Shown here one piece after another: positions 8,848-18,084 of a DNA stretch of 64,000 bases (position 1 is the stretch's first letter; the number at the start of each line of letters is the position of its first letter). The stretch spans positions 15,683-79,682 of the forward strand of contig DAOUCA010000163.1 in the NCBI GenBank assembly GCA_034432375.1, in the 5' to 3' direction. The notes below the pieces were generated by a model. That model was not told the DNA's origin. It saw only the letters and a list, made by a program, of their open reading frames with translations, and did no database searches. The translations under genes and the position numbers were made by a program. Source of the stretch: JAHBVH01 sp034432375. Its GTDB lineage: Bacteria > Chloroflexota > Anaerolineae > Caldilineales > Caldilineaceae.

Positions 8848-8916
8848 ACAAAGTGTCCACGATCTGGACACAAAGCGTACTTGATCTGGACAGCAGATGT
8901 GGGATAGTGTAGCACA
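8848..8916 (+). promoter_or_regulatory. Operator/promoter with paired GATCTGGACA repeats (copy 1)
   Basis: GATCTGGACA occurs at 8861-8870 and 8883-8892, a 22-bp period (two helical turns). The first copy also sits in the perfect palindrome GTGTCCA-CGATC-TGGACAC. TAGTGTAGCACA follows at 8905-8916 as a -10-like element. The whole block is repeated, with the same repeat spacing, at 14383-14453. It lies upstream of the FAD oxidase gene. Confidence 0.65.
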
Positions 8917-8979
8917 TATTGGACGAGTAATCCACACTTGCCAAATAGCACCCAAACTTCAGTTCAAAAAGGAGATCCC

Positions 8980-10371
8980 ATGACTAATTTGCAATCTACT
9001 GCACTCGAACAGTTGCGCACCAATCTGCGCGGGCCACTGATCGCGCCGGGTGACGCCGACTATGAAGATGCGCGCCAAGTCTACAATGGTATGATCGACA
9101 AGCATCCAGCGGTGATTGCGCGCTGTGCCGATGTGGCCGATGTAATGACAGCCGTCAATTTCGCCCGCGACAACGATCTGCTGCTGGCGGTGCGCGGCGG
9201 CGGCCACAATGGGGGCGGTCTAGGTACCTGTGATAATGGCCTGGTGATCGATCTGGCTGGTATGAAGGGCGTGCGTGTCGATCAGCATGCACAGACCGTC
9301 CGTGCCGAAGGGGGCTGCACCCTGGGCGATGTTGACCATGCCAGCCATGCATTTGAATTGGCAATTCCCTTTGGCATTATGTCGACGACCGGTGTGGCTG
9401 GGTTGACGCTGGGCGGTGGGTTGGGACACCTGACCCGCAAGTGTGGGCTCTCGATCGACAATCTGCTGGAGGCTGACGTGGTGCTGGCCGATGGTCGGCT
9501 GGTCACGGCCAGCGAGAGCGAGAACAGCGATCTGCTCTGGGCGTTGCGCGGTGGTGGCGGCAACTTCGGCGTGGTGACATCGCTGCTCTTTAAGCTGCAC
9601 CCGATTGCGACTGTCTACGGCGGTCCTATGATCTGGCCGATTGAACAGGCGACTGAAATCATGCAGTGGTATCGCGACTATATCAAGCAAGCACCGGATG
9701 ATGTCAATGGCTTCTTTGCTTTCCTCAACGTGCCGCCAGGGACACCGTTCCCTGAAGCATGGCACGCCAAAAATGTCTGCGCCATCGTTTGGTGTTGCAC
9801 CTATCCGCAAGCGCAGGCTGAGGAGGTTTTTGCACCAATTCGCAAACGCTTCCCGCCCGTGATCGACTTTGTTGGACCTATACCCTACCCAGCGCTACAA
9901 AGCATGTTCGACCCGCTCTATCCCAAGGGGTTGCAGTGGTACTGGCGGGCCGACTTTGTCAATGAACTGAGCGACGCCGCGATTGCCAAACACATCGAGT
10001 TTGGCTCGAATCTGCCCACATTGCTTTCAACCATGCACCTCTATCCGATCAACGGGGCCGCCAGTTGTGTCGGGAAGAACGACACCGCCTGGAGCTACCG
10101 CGAGTCCACCTGGGGATCGGTGATAGCGGGTATTGACCCCGACCCCGCCAATGCCGGGAAAGTCCGTGACTGGACCGTAGCCTATTGGGAGGCGTTGCAT
10201 CCCTACTCGGCCGGCGGCGCTTACGTCAACATGATGATGGATGACGAGGGAGACGCGCGGGTAAAGGCCGCCTACCGCGATAACTATGGGCGGCTGGTCT
10301 CGGTCAAAAACAAGTACGATCCGAACAATTTCTTCCGCGTGAACCAGAACATCAAGCCAACGGCGGGATAA
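8980..10371 (+). CDS. FAD-binding oxidoreductase, berberine-bridge-enzyme type
   Basis: 463 residues. The FAD_binding_4 (PCMH) domain shows RGGGHNGGG with H76, the usual 8-alpha histidyl FAD link, then GVAGLTLGGGLG and NLLEADVVLADG. The second covalent Cys of bicovalent members is not seen at the expected place (IMSTTG). The C-terminal BBE motif DPNNFFRVNQNI is intact. Such enzymes oxidise sugars or secondary metabolites using O2. ATG 8980 has the site AAAAAGGAGA. Its promoter region is shared with the methyltransferase pseudogene beyond the large regulator gene, suggesting common control. Confidence 0.88.
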   Translation: MTNLQSTALEQLRTNLRGPLIAPGDADYEDARQVYNGMIDKHPAVIARCADVADVMTAVNFARDNDLLLAVRGGGHNGGGLGTCDNGLVIDLAGMKGVRVDQHAQTVRAEGGCTLGDVDHASHAFELAIPFGIMSTTGVAGLTLGGGLGHLTRKCGLSIDNLLEADVVLADGRLVTASESENSDLLWALRGGGGNFGVVTSLLFKLHPIATVYGGPMIWPIEQATEIMQWYRDYIKQAPDDVNGFFAFLNVPPGTPFPEAWHAKNVCAIVWCCTYPQAQAEEVFAPIRKRFPPVIDFVGPIPYPALQSMFDPLYPKGLQWYWRADFVNELSDAAIAKHIEFGSNLPTLLSTMHLYPINGAASCVGKNDTAWSYRESTWGSVIAGIDPDPANAGKVRDWTVAYWEALHPYSAGGAYVNMMMDDEGDARVKAAYRDNYGRLVSVKNKYDPNNFFRVNQNIKPTAG

Positions 10372-10413
10372 GCGTCTCTTTTAACTTTCTCAGAGGGGGG
10401 CACTACTGTTGGC

Positions 10414-10532
10414 CTACCTTGACAGGGTTGAAACCCTGCCCTAACAACGAGAAGCGCCCGCAGGCGCTAGCCTAGTCGCTGAGGCGACTTCTCGCTGTTA
10501 GCAAGGGATTTCAATCCCATTGCGTAAGGTAG
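10414..10532. repeat. Compound palindromic repeat with two inner hairpins
   Basis: Outer arms CTACCTT (10414) and AAGGTAG (ending 10532), a longer imperfect pair GGTTGAAACCCTGCCCTAAC / GTTAGCAAGGGATTTCAATC, and two small hairpins inside (AGCGCCCGCAGGCGCT and AGTCGCTGAGGCGACT). It would fold as a cloverleaf-like structure between the convergent oxidase and DUF4242 genes and may act as a bidirectional terminator. Confidence 0.65.
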
Positions 10533-10570
10533 CGCAGCAATGTCACCCTGCCAAGCTACAAAACCAAATC

Positions 10571-10855
10571 TTACGCAAACCGCGCCAACTTTACCTCGCC
10601 GATTGTGCCATTCGACTGAATTTCACTAACGGGGATGATTACATCGGCGGGGAGACCGGCTCTGTGTGCCGCCGCGCGGATCGCCTCAATGTTGGGCGCT
10701 TCGTAGAGACAGTAGGTCTTCTTCTTGTCGGCGCTGAGAAACGAGATGAGCCATTGTACACCCTCTTCGGCGTTGATCTGGTTGATTAGCGGGGCGCTAC
10801 CTTCGACTTCTTGAATCTGTTCGGCAAAATTACGTTCGATGAGATAAACAGCCAC
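10571..10855 (-). CDS. DUF4242 family protein
   Basis: 94 residues starting with GTG 10855, chosen because AAAGGAG stands 8 bases upstream; an ATG further up would add an unrelated 41-residue tail. The sequence VYLIERNFAEQ ... GVQWLISFLSADKKKTYCLYEAPN ... HRAGLPADVIIPVSEI matches the DUF4242 (SCO4226-like) ferredoxin-like fold, in which some members bind nickel. It lies 82 bp downstream of the large regulator gene on the same strand and may be co-transcribed. Function unknown. Confidence 0.8.
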   Translation of the reverse strand: MAVYLIERNFAEQIQEVEGSAPLINQINAEEGVQWLISFLSADKKKTYCLYEAPNIEAIRAAAHRAGLPADVIIPVSEIQSNGTIGEVKLARFA

Positions 10856-10937
10856 TGGGATTCTCCTTTTGTGGTGATTAGTGTAAATGGGTACATCGCT
10901 AGCGCGGTAAATCGGTGATGGAGCAGGCGAACAAGGG

Positions 10938-13900
10938 TCACGTGTTCCGTGAGAAATATTGTTGACGGATCGCTTCAACCTTTGCCGCCAGAAACTTCAT
11001 CCCACAAGCCTCGATGGTCTCCACTGCCTCATTCAACATCGCGATGGCGCGTGCCCGATCCCCTGGTTGGTTGCGTGCCAGGCGCAGCGCGGCGTACTGG
11101 ACTTGCGTATGTGCCAGCCGGGGTCTTGACTTGATTTGCGCATTGAGACGCAGGGCCTTCTCGAAGAGGGTTTCAGCATCCGCCCATTGTTCCAGCACGG
11201 TCGCTAACAAGGCGAGATAGTGCGCGGCGGCACCCAAACAAGCGACCCCAAAACCGATCACAACCACAACATCGGCATAGGGGAGCAAATACTGGTACAA
11301 TTGGGCGGCACGCGGCTGGTCCTGCAAAAAGGCACAGACCTCGCTCAGATAAGCCAGACTGCCAACCCACAGCGCATCCTGCGACAATGTCGTAAAGTTG
11401 TTGGCCGCCAGCAATGCAAACTGCTCACGTGCTTTTGTGACCCAGCCTAAATCACAATAGATCAGTGCCAACCCTGGGTGCCACACCGAACCTGGGTTGC
11501 GTTCAACATAGTCCGTGATGGAAGAGGTCAGTTGGGCTATGCCTCCTTGCTCACGATGAAGCGTAAACATCAGGATGCCATAGGTGCCATTGGCAACCTC
11601 AACCTGCATCTGTTGCCCGCTCACTAGGGCGCGCTGAGCAAATGCTTCGGCTTCCGCAAAGTTGCCGGCTAGCGCGGCGCGCATCGATTGTGCGACGTGT
11701 ACAACAAAAAAAAGGAACGCTTGCTGGAGTTCGTCGGAAAATTTGACATGTGCGGCTAACATACGATCGACCGCTGCGATGTCACCTGCTTCCAGGTAGT
11801 CGGTGACCGACATGGTATACACATGGGCTTCTCGATCGCGGTCACCAAGCAGCCTTGCAAGTTGCAACATCTCCTGATCGGCCACCAGTCGCGCTTGGAT
11901 ATTTTCTGGCTTGCGGTAAGCGATTGCCCGTACATATAAAGCGTCAAACAACGCGAGGGGATCGTCCACCTGGCGCGCCATGGCAATCGCTTGTAGACTG
12001 AGCGTCTCGGCTTGTTCTGCGGCGGCGTTGAAGAAGAAAGCCTGGGCTAGTTGTCCTAAGATGCGCGCCTTCAATACACTGTCGGTTGCGCCGATTAGTT
12101 CCAGCGCATTCTCCAAAATACGAATCGCGGGCGCGGCGGGCCGATTGAAGCGGTAGCGAACTTGCTCATAACCGAGCGCAGCCTGTGTTAACTCATCCAC
12201 CCATTGATGAGCATAGGCGATCTCTGCCGCGCATTGGAAGGAGTGGAGGGACTGTGTGAGTTCGCCTGTTTTGAATTGCGCTGGGGCCAAAGCCAGTTGT
12301 AACCTTGCCTGCTGTCGCTGGCGTTCCTCTGTTTTGGGCAGGCTCTCAAGCAACCGTAACGCATCGTTACAGAGATCAGCTGCCTCGCGAAAGGCAAGCC
12401 GCGCATCGGCCTGCGCCGCGGCCTGTTGCAGATAGGCCACGGCTTTGCTAGTCAAGCCTGCGGCTTGAAAATGACGCGCCAATTGTACGGCAACCTGTGC
12501 CGTTTGCCCTTGATAGAATTGCTCTAGGGCCTGGCCAATATCTTCATGTAGATAGGCGCGTTCGCCCTCATCCAGCGTTTGATAAAGGTAGTATTGAAAC
12601 AAGATATGGCGAAAGCGGTAGTGCGAAAGGCGTTGTTCCCCCAGATGCAGATTCCCCTGACTGTGGACCAAATCATGCTGGCGATCAAGTCGGGCACCTA
12701 ACTGATGGACAACGGTGCGTTCATCCTGATGCAGCACAGACGCCACCACTTCGGCGATAAATTCTTCACCCATCACACTGGCTACTTTGACAATCTCCAA
12801 CAGTTGGCTGGGCAGCCGGTTGATCCGTGCACTGATCACGCCTTCGACACGGCTGGGCACTTGCGCCCAATCGATGGCGTTGCCGATGATCCAATCGCCC
12901 GTTTGATCGCGCACCAAATCAGCGCGTAGTTTCATGTCACGCAGAATTTCGGTGGTGAAGAGGGCGTGGCCTTGCGTATGGTGGAACAAGCTAGTGCGAA
13001 AAGTGACGGGCAGTTGGTGCTTTTCCAGGTTTAGGATGCTTTCGACAAACTGTTGGCCATCGCTCTGGCCCAAATCGAGCGGCTTTTCGCCAAAGAATCG
13101 TTGAAATTCATGGACGAGCGCCTCCAATGGGTGGCGTTCCGCCGCGCCCGTGGTTGTTGTGGTGCGCGGCACCACCAAATCGTGGGGGCGATAAGTTCCG
13201 AGCACCCAAACCCGTTGTCCGACCAAGTGACGTCCCAAATGAAAGAGCAAACTGATCGAGCCACTGTCGGCCCAATGCAGATCTTCCACCATCAGAATGA
13301 GCGGATGCCGTTGCGCCACCGCCTGTAAGACTTTGGTGTACATCGCAAAGAGGGCGGTTTGGCCAATGTCCAGTGGCGGTTGCCCTGTGCCGCTTTGCGC
13401 CACCAACACCTCCAGTTGTCCCAGCCACAGGGGATCGCCCGTGGCCGCGGCGGCGGCACGTGCATAGAGGGCCGCACCCGCAAGGAAAATCTCGATCAAA
13501 CCGGCACCATGTTGGATCAAGGCTTGCGTCATGTCAAGGGTCAATCGCCTCAAGCGGCTGGCATGATCACCGCTGATCACCCCGGCGCGCAACCCCACTT
13601 CGACATCACCAGTCAGGAGCGCCATGATTTCGCGAAAGGGCAGGTAGGGGTCGCCAAGCCCGCCGTAAGCATTGCAATTGCCCGTGGCCACCACCAGAGT
13701 CGCATCCCTCGCCAAAGCACGCTGTCCAATTTCACGCAGCAAGCTTGTCTTGCCACTCCCAGCTTCGCCGATGACAAAGGAAACCAAACCGTGCCCTGCC
13801 AACATTTGATCGAGTTGGCACTCCAAGTGGGCCAATTCGTTTTCGCGCGCAACAAAGGCAATGTGTTGGGTCGGTGCCAGCGAATTGGTTGGCAAAACAT

Positions 13901-14348
13901 CAGGCGAGTCCTGGTGCCACGAAGCCGTTGTGGCATGTTGTGCCACTGCACTCAATGCCGGCGCATGCCCCACGCCGTTGCTGCGTGAGGCGGCTAGATT
14001 TGTCGGTCGGCTCGTCGTTGTGACTGAATTGTATGAGGATGCGGGCGGGGCAGCCAAGTGCTGTAAAAGGGCTTGTTCGACAGGTTGATCGGCGCGTAAT
14101 ACCACCATTCCCGCCGCAGCCAGCAACTGATTGGCTTCGCTGACCGTCACCAGCACCGCCTGTTGGCGCAGCCAGTCGATAATCGCACAGACCCGTTCCC
14201 GCGCCTGTAGACCATTGAGCCGCTGCCCCTTGCACATCTTAGCGATGATCGAGGGGTCTTGCAGGATACCCGCGGCCAACTTAGCTTGGCTGAGGCCATG
14301 CTTGCGGTGGAGATGCTGACTGAGCAGATCGCCAAACGGGTGACTCAT
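10938..14348 (-). CDS. HTH-AAA ATPase-TPR transcriptional regulator (STAND type)
   Basis: 1136 residues. An N-terminal helix-turn-helix-like region (about 1-80; LSQAKLAAGILQDPSIIAKM) precedes an AAA_16-type ATPase with Walker A GEAGSGKTS (194-202) and Walker B LILMVEDLHWAD (about 345-356). From about 600 to the end the protein is helical repeats of TPR type. This is the layout of MalT/AfsR-like STAND regulators, which bind ATP and an inducer and then activate promoters. Its start lies 35 bp from the 14383-14453 repeat block, so it is the natural candidate to bind those GATCTGGACA repeats. Ligand unknown. Confidence 0.82.
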   Translation of the reverse strand: MSHPFGDLLSQHLHRKHGLSQAKLAAGILQDPSIIAKMCKGQRLNGLQARERVCAIIDWLRQQAVLVTVSEANQLLAAAGMVVLRADQPVEQALLQHLAAPPASSYNSVTTTSRPTNLAASRSNGVGHAPALSAVAQHATTASWHQDSPDVLPTNSLAPTQHIAFVARENELAHLECQLDQMLAGHGLVSFVIGEAGSGKTSLLREIGQRALARDATLVVATGNCNAYGGLGDPYLPFREIMALLTGDVEVGLRAGVISGDHASRLRRLTLDMTQALIQHGAGLIEIFLAGAALYARAAAAATGDPLWLGQLEVLVAQSGTGQPPLDIGQTALFAMYTKVLQAVAQRHPLILMVEDLHWADSGSISLLFHLGRHLVGQRVWVLGTYRPHDLVVPRTTTTTGAAERHPLEALVHEFQRFFGEKPLDLGQSDGQQFVESILNLEKHQLPVTFRTSLFHHTQGHALFTTEILRDMKLRADLVRDQTGDWIIGNAIDWAQVPSRVEGVISARINRLPSQLLEIVKVASVMGEEFIAEVVASVLHQDERTVVHQLGARLDRQHDLVHSQGNLHLGEQRLSHYRFRHILFQYYLYQTLDEGERAYLHEDIGQALEQFYQGQTAQVAVQLARHFQAAGLTSKAVAYLQQAAAQADARLAFREAADLCNDALRLLESLPKTEERQRQQARLQLALAPAQFKTGELTQSLHSFQCAAEIAYAHQWVDELTQAALGYEQVRYRFNRPAAPAIRILENALELIGATDSVLKARILGQLAQAFFFNAAAEQAETLSLQAIAMARQVDDPLALFDALYVRAIAYRKPENIQARLVADQEMLQLARLLGDRDREAHVYTMSVTDYLEAGDIAAVDRMLAAHVKFSDELQQAFLFFVVHVAQSMRAALAGNFAEAEAFAQRALVSGQQMQVEVANGTYGILMFTLHREQGGIAQLTSSITDYVERNPGSVWHPGLALIYCDLGWVTKAREQFALLAANNFTTLSQDALWVGSLAYLSEVCAFLQDQPRAAQLYQYLLPYADVVVVIGFGVACLGAAAHYLALLATVLEQWADAETLFEKALRLNAQIKSRPRLAHTQVQYAALRLARNQPGDRARAIAMLNEAVETIEACGMKFLAAKVEAIRQQYFSRNT

Positions 14349-14382
14349 GCGGTTCTCTCGCTTCGTACTTGTACGTGCAACG

Positions 14383-14453
14383 ACAAAGTGCCCATGATCT
14401 GGACAGAAAAGGCGCTTGATCTAGACAACGGTGTGTTGGCATAGTATAGCACA
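14383..14453 (+). promoter_or_regulatory. Operator/promoter with paired GATCTGGACA repeats (copy 2)
   Basis: GATCTGGACA at 14396-14405 and GATCTAGACA at 14418-14427, again 22 bp apart, preceded by ACAAAGTG and followed by TAGTATAGCACA. Closely matches copy 1 at 8848-8916. It sits in the divergent gap between the regulator gene (minus) and the methyltransferase pseudogene (plus). Confidence 0.65.
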
Positions 14454-14568
14454 GTTTCGTGGATTGCGCACCGACGTGTGATCTGGTTGGTTGCTGCCCC
14501 TGTCCACCAACCACAATGATAAACAGACTAACGTCTTTTTATTTTCTAACACAAAGGAGAACCAATCC

Positions 14569-15221
14569 ATGGACGATGCAAAACTGAAGGAACTGTTGGG
14601 CAAAATGGTTACAGAATAGGGAGCGGCCTTTATCGGTGCCAGCGTGATCATCGGCGATCATCAATTGGGATTGTACAAGGCGCTGGCCGCGCAGGGTGCT
14701 ACCACGGCGCAGCAATTGGCAGAACGCACCGGCACGACCGAACGTTATGTGCGTGAGTGGTTGTCGGGTCAGGCGGCGTCTGGCTACATTGAGTATAATG
14801 GTGCCAACCAGACCTTTCACATGACGCCGGAGCAGGCGCTGGTCTTTGCCAATGCCGATAGCCCGGCGCTCATGACGGGCGGCTTTCATATTCTGCAAGC
14901 GGTTTACATCGATATACCGCGCATGACTGAAGCTTTCCGCACCGGCGAAGGCTTTCGCTGGACGGTGCAGTGGCGAAGCTACAAACGGGCGGCAAGGTGG
15001 CGGATGTGGGCTGTGGCCACGGCATTTCGACCGTGACCTACTATGCCGCCTCCACCACCACGATCTGCCTGCCCACTTCATTGAGCCAGGAGGTCGCCTT
15101 GGGATTGGGTGCCCAGGCTGTCGAAGCAAAACTGCGTGAGGTGGTGACCAAAGGTGGCTATACACAATTCCGTCGCACGACGGAGACGCCGATTAATATG
15201 ATTTTGGAAGCACGGTTGTAA
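14569..15221 (+). pseudogene. Decayed class I SAM-dependent methyltransferase
   Basis: ATG 14569 follows a good site (AAAGGAGA), but TAG at 14617 ends the frame after 16 codons. The same frame continues as a winged-helix N-domain (LAERTGTTERYVREWLSGQA) to TGEGFRW. It then jumps frame near 14970 into VAKLQTGGKVADVGCGHGIST, the SAM motif I. That is fused directly to YYAAST...ARL, the normal C-terminus. Compared with family members of about 350 residues, two internal blocks are missing (between FRW and VAKL, and about 100 residues between GIST and YYAAS). So: one nonsense codon, one frameshift and two deletions. Confidence 0.85.
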
Positions 15222-15307
15222 AGCTCATATCTACCCTGCCAACGGTGCCGCGTGCTGCACGCGTCGGAGTCAATCTCGGCCGATCATGGTCTACCGAATT
15301 TCTCGGC

Positions 15308-15336
15308 CTGACACCCCATCCCATCCGTTGTATAAT
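15308..15336 (+). promoter_or_regulatory. Sigma-70 type promoter of the first sulfatase gene
   Basis: CTGACA at 15308-15313, 17-bp spacer, TATAAT at 15331-15336, with CCGTTG just before and ACC after the -10. Nearly the same core recurs at 16747-16775. Confidence 0.7.
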
Positions 15337-15382
15337 ACCTGCACCCATTACCATTCATTATCAACGAAGGGACCAAATCGCT

Positions 15383-16726
15383 ATGTCCACACCCAACATT
15401 ATCTTCGTCTTTGCCGACCAATGGCGCTACCAAGCGACTGGTTTTGGCGGCGACCCGAATGTGCAAACACCCCACCTTGACGCGCTCGCCGGGCGTAGTC
15501 TACATTTCACCAACGCCACCTCCGGCTGCCCAGTCTGTTGCCCAGCGCGCGCATCATTGCTCACAGGCCAATACCCCGATCGCCACGGCGTCTTTGTCAA
15601 CGATGTCCATCTTGGCACGGACGCGGTTTCGCTGGGACAAGCCTTCAAAGGCGCTGGCTACGACACCGCGTATATCGGCAAGTGGCACGTCGATGGCAAT
15701 GGCCGCTCGGCCTATATTCCACCGGAGCGCCGTCAGGGCTTTGACTTCTGGCAGGTGCTGGAGTGTACACACGATTATAACAATTCACACTACTACGCCG
15801 GTGATGACCCGACGCTGCGCACCTGGGAAGGCTATGATGCGATTGCCCAGACACGCGTCGCTCAACAGTACATCCATGACCATGCCGATGCTAGCCCGTT
15901 TCTGCTGCTACTCTCCTGGGGGCCGCCGCACAACCCCTACGAGACGGCACCTCAGCAATACAACGACCTGTACGATCCCGCCCAACTGTCGCTCCACCCG
16001 AACGTGCCCGCGGCGGATGAAGCCATCGCCCGCGAACAACTCGCCGGCTACTACGCTCACTGCAGCGCGTTGGATGACCTGATCGGCGATCTCTACCAAA
16101 CGATTGAAGAGAGCGGCCAACTGGAAAACACGATCTTCGTCTTTTGGTCCGATCATGGCGACATGCTCTGGTCGCAGGGACAGGAGCGCAAGCAGCGTCC
16201 GTGGGAAGAGTCCGTCCATGTGCCGTTGTTGATTCACGCGCCACAGATTTTTGGCAAAGCAGGGCGGATGGTGGATACGCCGATCAACACGACTGACCTC
16301 ATGCCAACGTTGTTGGGCTTGGCAGGACTCTCGATCCCAGAGACCGTGCAGGGCTCGAATTACGCACCCCATCTATTGAACGATGCGGCGGCACCGACCG
16401 ATGGGATCCTACTTGCCTGCTATCACCCTTTTGGCGAATACAACCGACCAAAGCGCAACGGTCGCGAATATCGCGGCATCCGCACGCACAGTCACACCTA
16501 TGTGCGCGATCTAAACGGCCCCTGGCTGCTTTATGACAATGTGGCCGATCCCTATCAGCAGCAGAATCTGGTGAACCAGCCAGAGGTGGCGGCGTTGCAG
16601 AATCAACTGCATGACAAGGTGGATGCACTGTTAGCGCGCTACGGCGATGAATTTCTGCCGGGCATGGCCTACATAGAGCGGTGGGGGTATCCATTGGATG
16701 AGACGGGGACCGTGCCGTATGTGTGA
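15383..16726 (+). CDS. Sulfatase (alkaline-phosphatase superfamily), cytoplasmic
   Basis: 447 residues. The N-terminal NIIFVFADQWR supplies the metal-binding Asp. The formylglycine motif C-x-P-x-R is present as C52-C-P-A-R56 followed by ASLLTG. Later motifs fit the family: GKWHVDG, SWGPPHNPY and FVFWSDHGDM. It should hydrolyse sulfate esters after Cys52 is converted to formylglycine; no maturase is encoded in the window. No signal peptide is seen. ATG 15383 is preferred; upstream in-frame codons run through the promoter. It probably works with the dehydratase downstream on a sulfated sugar, an inference. Confidence 0.92.
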   Translation: MSTPNIIFVFADQWRYQATGFGGDPNVQTPHLDALAGRSLHFTNATSGCPVCCPARASLLTGQYPDRHGVFVNDVHLGTDAVSLGQAFKGAGYDTAYIGKWHVDGNGRSAYIPPERRQGFDFWQVLECTHDYNNSHYYAGDDPTLRTWEGYDAIAQTRVAQQYIHDHADASPFLLLLSWGPPHNPYETAPQQYNDLYDPAQLSLHPNVPAADEAIAREQLAGYYAHCSALDDLIGDLYQTIEESGQLENTIFVFWSDHGDMLWSQGQERKQRPWEESVHVPLLIHAPQIFGKAGRMVDTPINTTDLMPTLLGLAGLSIPETVQGSNYAPHLLNDAAAPTDGILLACYHPFGEYNRPKRNGREYRGIRTHSHTYVRDLNGPWLLYDNVADPYQQQNLVNQPEVAALQNQLHDKVDALLARYGDEFLPGMAYIERWGYPLDETGTVPYV

Positions 16727-16746
16727 TAGGCCCCAATTTTTGTCAC

Positions 16747-16775
16747 CTGACACGCTGCGGCAACCGTTGTATAAT
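16747..16775 (+). promoter_or_regulatory. Sigma-70 type promoter of the dehydratase gene
   Basis: CTGACA at 16747-16752, 17-bp spacer, TATAAT at 16770-16775, with ACCGTTG directly before and ACC after, as in the sulfatase promoter 1.4 kb upstream. Confidence 0.7.
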
Positions 16776-16833
16776 ACCCACCAATCCCAATGAGCAGTAC
16801 ACACAACACGTATCACGCATCAAGGAGCAACCC

Positions 16834-18021
16834 ATGAAAATCACCCAAGTCCGCGTCCTTAAGGTCAGCGGCACGATTCATCACGAAGGCGAGTTTTGGG
16901 AGGAGCGGCTGATCCGTCCTGTCGATATTTACCCAGAGCACAAGGCCGAAGGGCCGGGCTGGCTGGCGAAAGTGAGCGAAGGCGTCTATAGCAACACCGC
17001 CTGGTTTGTGCGAATCGAGACCGACGATGGCGTCTATGGTATCGGTGGCCCTGTCTCGGAGGATCAGATCTACTTTATCGGTAAGCAACTTGGCCCCATG
17101 CTCATCGGCCACGATCCACTGGCGATTGAGCGGCTCTGGGATCGCATGTATCGCATGATGATCCACGGGCGCAAAGGGGTGGTCATGCAGGCGATCAGTG
17201 CCATCGACTGTGCGTTGTGGGATCTCAAGGGCAAACATTTTAACGCCCCAGTCTATCAACTGCTTGGCGGCCCCACCCGCACAGAGATCCCAGCTTATGC
17301 CAGTATGTTGGGCTATTCGCTCGACCCCGAATTGGTGCAAGAGCGCGTGCAGGCCGTGACGGCAGAGGGCTATGTGGCCAGCAAATGGTTCTTCCGCGAT
17401 GGCCCAACGGACGGCAAGGCGGGAATCGAGCGCAATTTACGGCTGGCGCGGACGCTGCGTGAGTCGGTCGGTCCGGACATCGATTTCATGCTTGATGCCT
17501 GGTCTAGTTGGGATGTGCCCTACACGATTCAAATGGCAGCGCGGTTGGAAGAGTATATGCCCCGCTGGATCGAAGAGCCGGTGCTGGCGGACAAGATCCC
17601 GCAATATGCCGAGATCCGCCGCAATGTACGGGTTCCGATCTCCGGTGGGGAGCACGAGTATACACGCTGGGGAGCCAAGGCGCTCTTTGACGCCGGAGCC
17701 TGTGATGTTTACCAGCAGGATATCTATTGGGCCGGTGGTATTTCAGAGATGATGAAGATTATCACCCTCGCCTCGGCCTATGATATGCCGGTGATTCCCC
17801 ACGGCCATTCTACGCCAGCATCGGCGCATGTCATCGCGGCCTGGCCGGCCACGACTTGTCCACTGCTAGAATTCTTAATCAAGTGGAACACGATCCACCA
17901 ACATTTCCTCAAGACGCCACTCAAGCCGATCAACGGCGTGGTGACCTTACCGACTGCGCCGGGGCTGGGCATGGAGTTGGATGAGGATAAGGTAGAGACA
18001 CAAGAAGATATTAAATTTTAA
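16834..18021 (+). CDS. Enolase-superfamily sugar-acid dehydratase (L-rhamnonate dehydratase-like)
   Basis: 395 residues of the mandelate racemase/muconate lactonizing fold: capping domain (about 1-135) then a TIM barrel. Metal ligands appear as Asp in DFMLDAW, Glu in WIEEPV and Glu in SGGEHEYT; the catalytic His is in IPHGHS. The stretch KWFFRDGP and the GEHEYTRWG/HGHS pair resemble L-rhamnonate dehydratases. Expected reaction: removal of water from an aldonate to a 2-keto-3-deoxy acid; exact substrate uncertain. ATG 16834 has the site AAGGAG. It has its own promoter, similar to that of the sulfatase. Confidence 0.87.
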   Translation: MKITQVRVLKVSGTIHHEGEFWEERLIRPVDIYPEHKAEGPGWLAKVSEGVYSNTAWFVRIETDDGVYGIGGPVSEDQIYFIGKQLGPMLIGHDPLAIERLWDRMYRMMIHGRKGVVMQAISAIDCALWDLKGKHFNAPVYQLLGGPTRTEIPAYASMLGYSLDPELVQERVQAVTAEGYVASKWFFRDGPTDGKAGIERNLRLARTLRESVGPDIDFMLDAWSSWDVPYTIQMAARLEEYMPRWIEEPVLADKIPQYAEIRRNVRVPISGGEHEYTRWGAKALFDAGACDVYQQDIYWAGGISEMMKIITLASAYDMPVIPHGHSTPASAHVIAAWPATTCPLLEFLIKWNTIHQHFLKTPLKPINGVVTLPTAPGLGMELDEDKVETQEDIKF

Positions 18022-18068
18022 AAAACATCATCCACGAAGATGCACGAAGACACACGAAGAAAAAACAA
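18022..18068. repeat. CACGAAGA-type repeat, left flank of GxxExxY gene
   Basis: CCACGAAGATGCACGAAGAC followed by ACACGAAGAA. The complementary version lies at 18620-18660 on the other side of the gene, so the gene is enclosed by inverted copies. Confidence 0.7.
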
Positions 18069-18084
18069 GAGAAAAGCAAAAATT

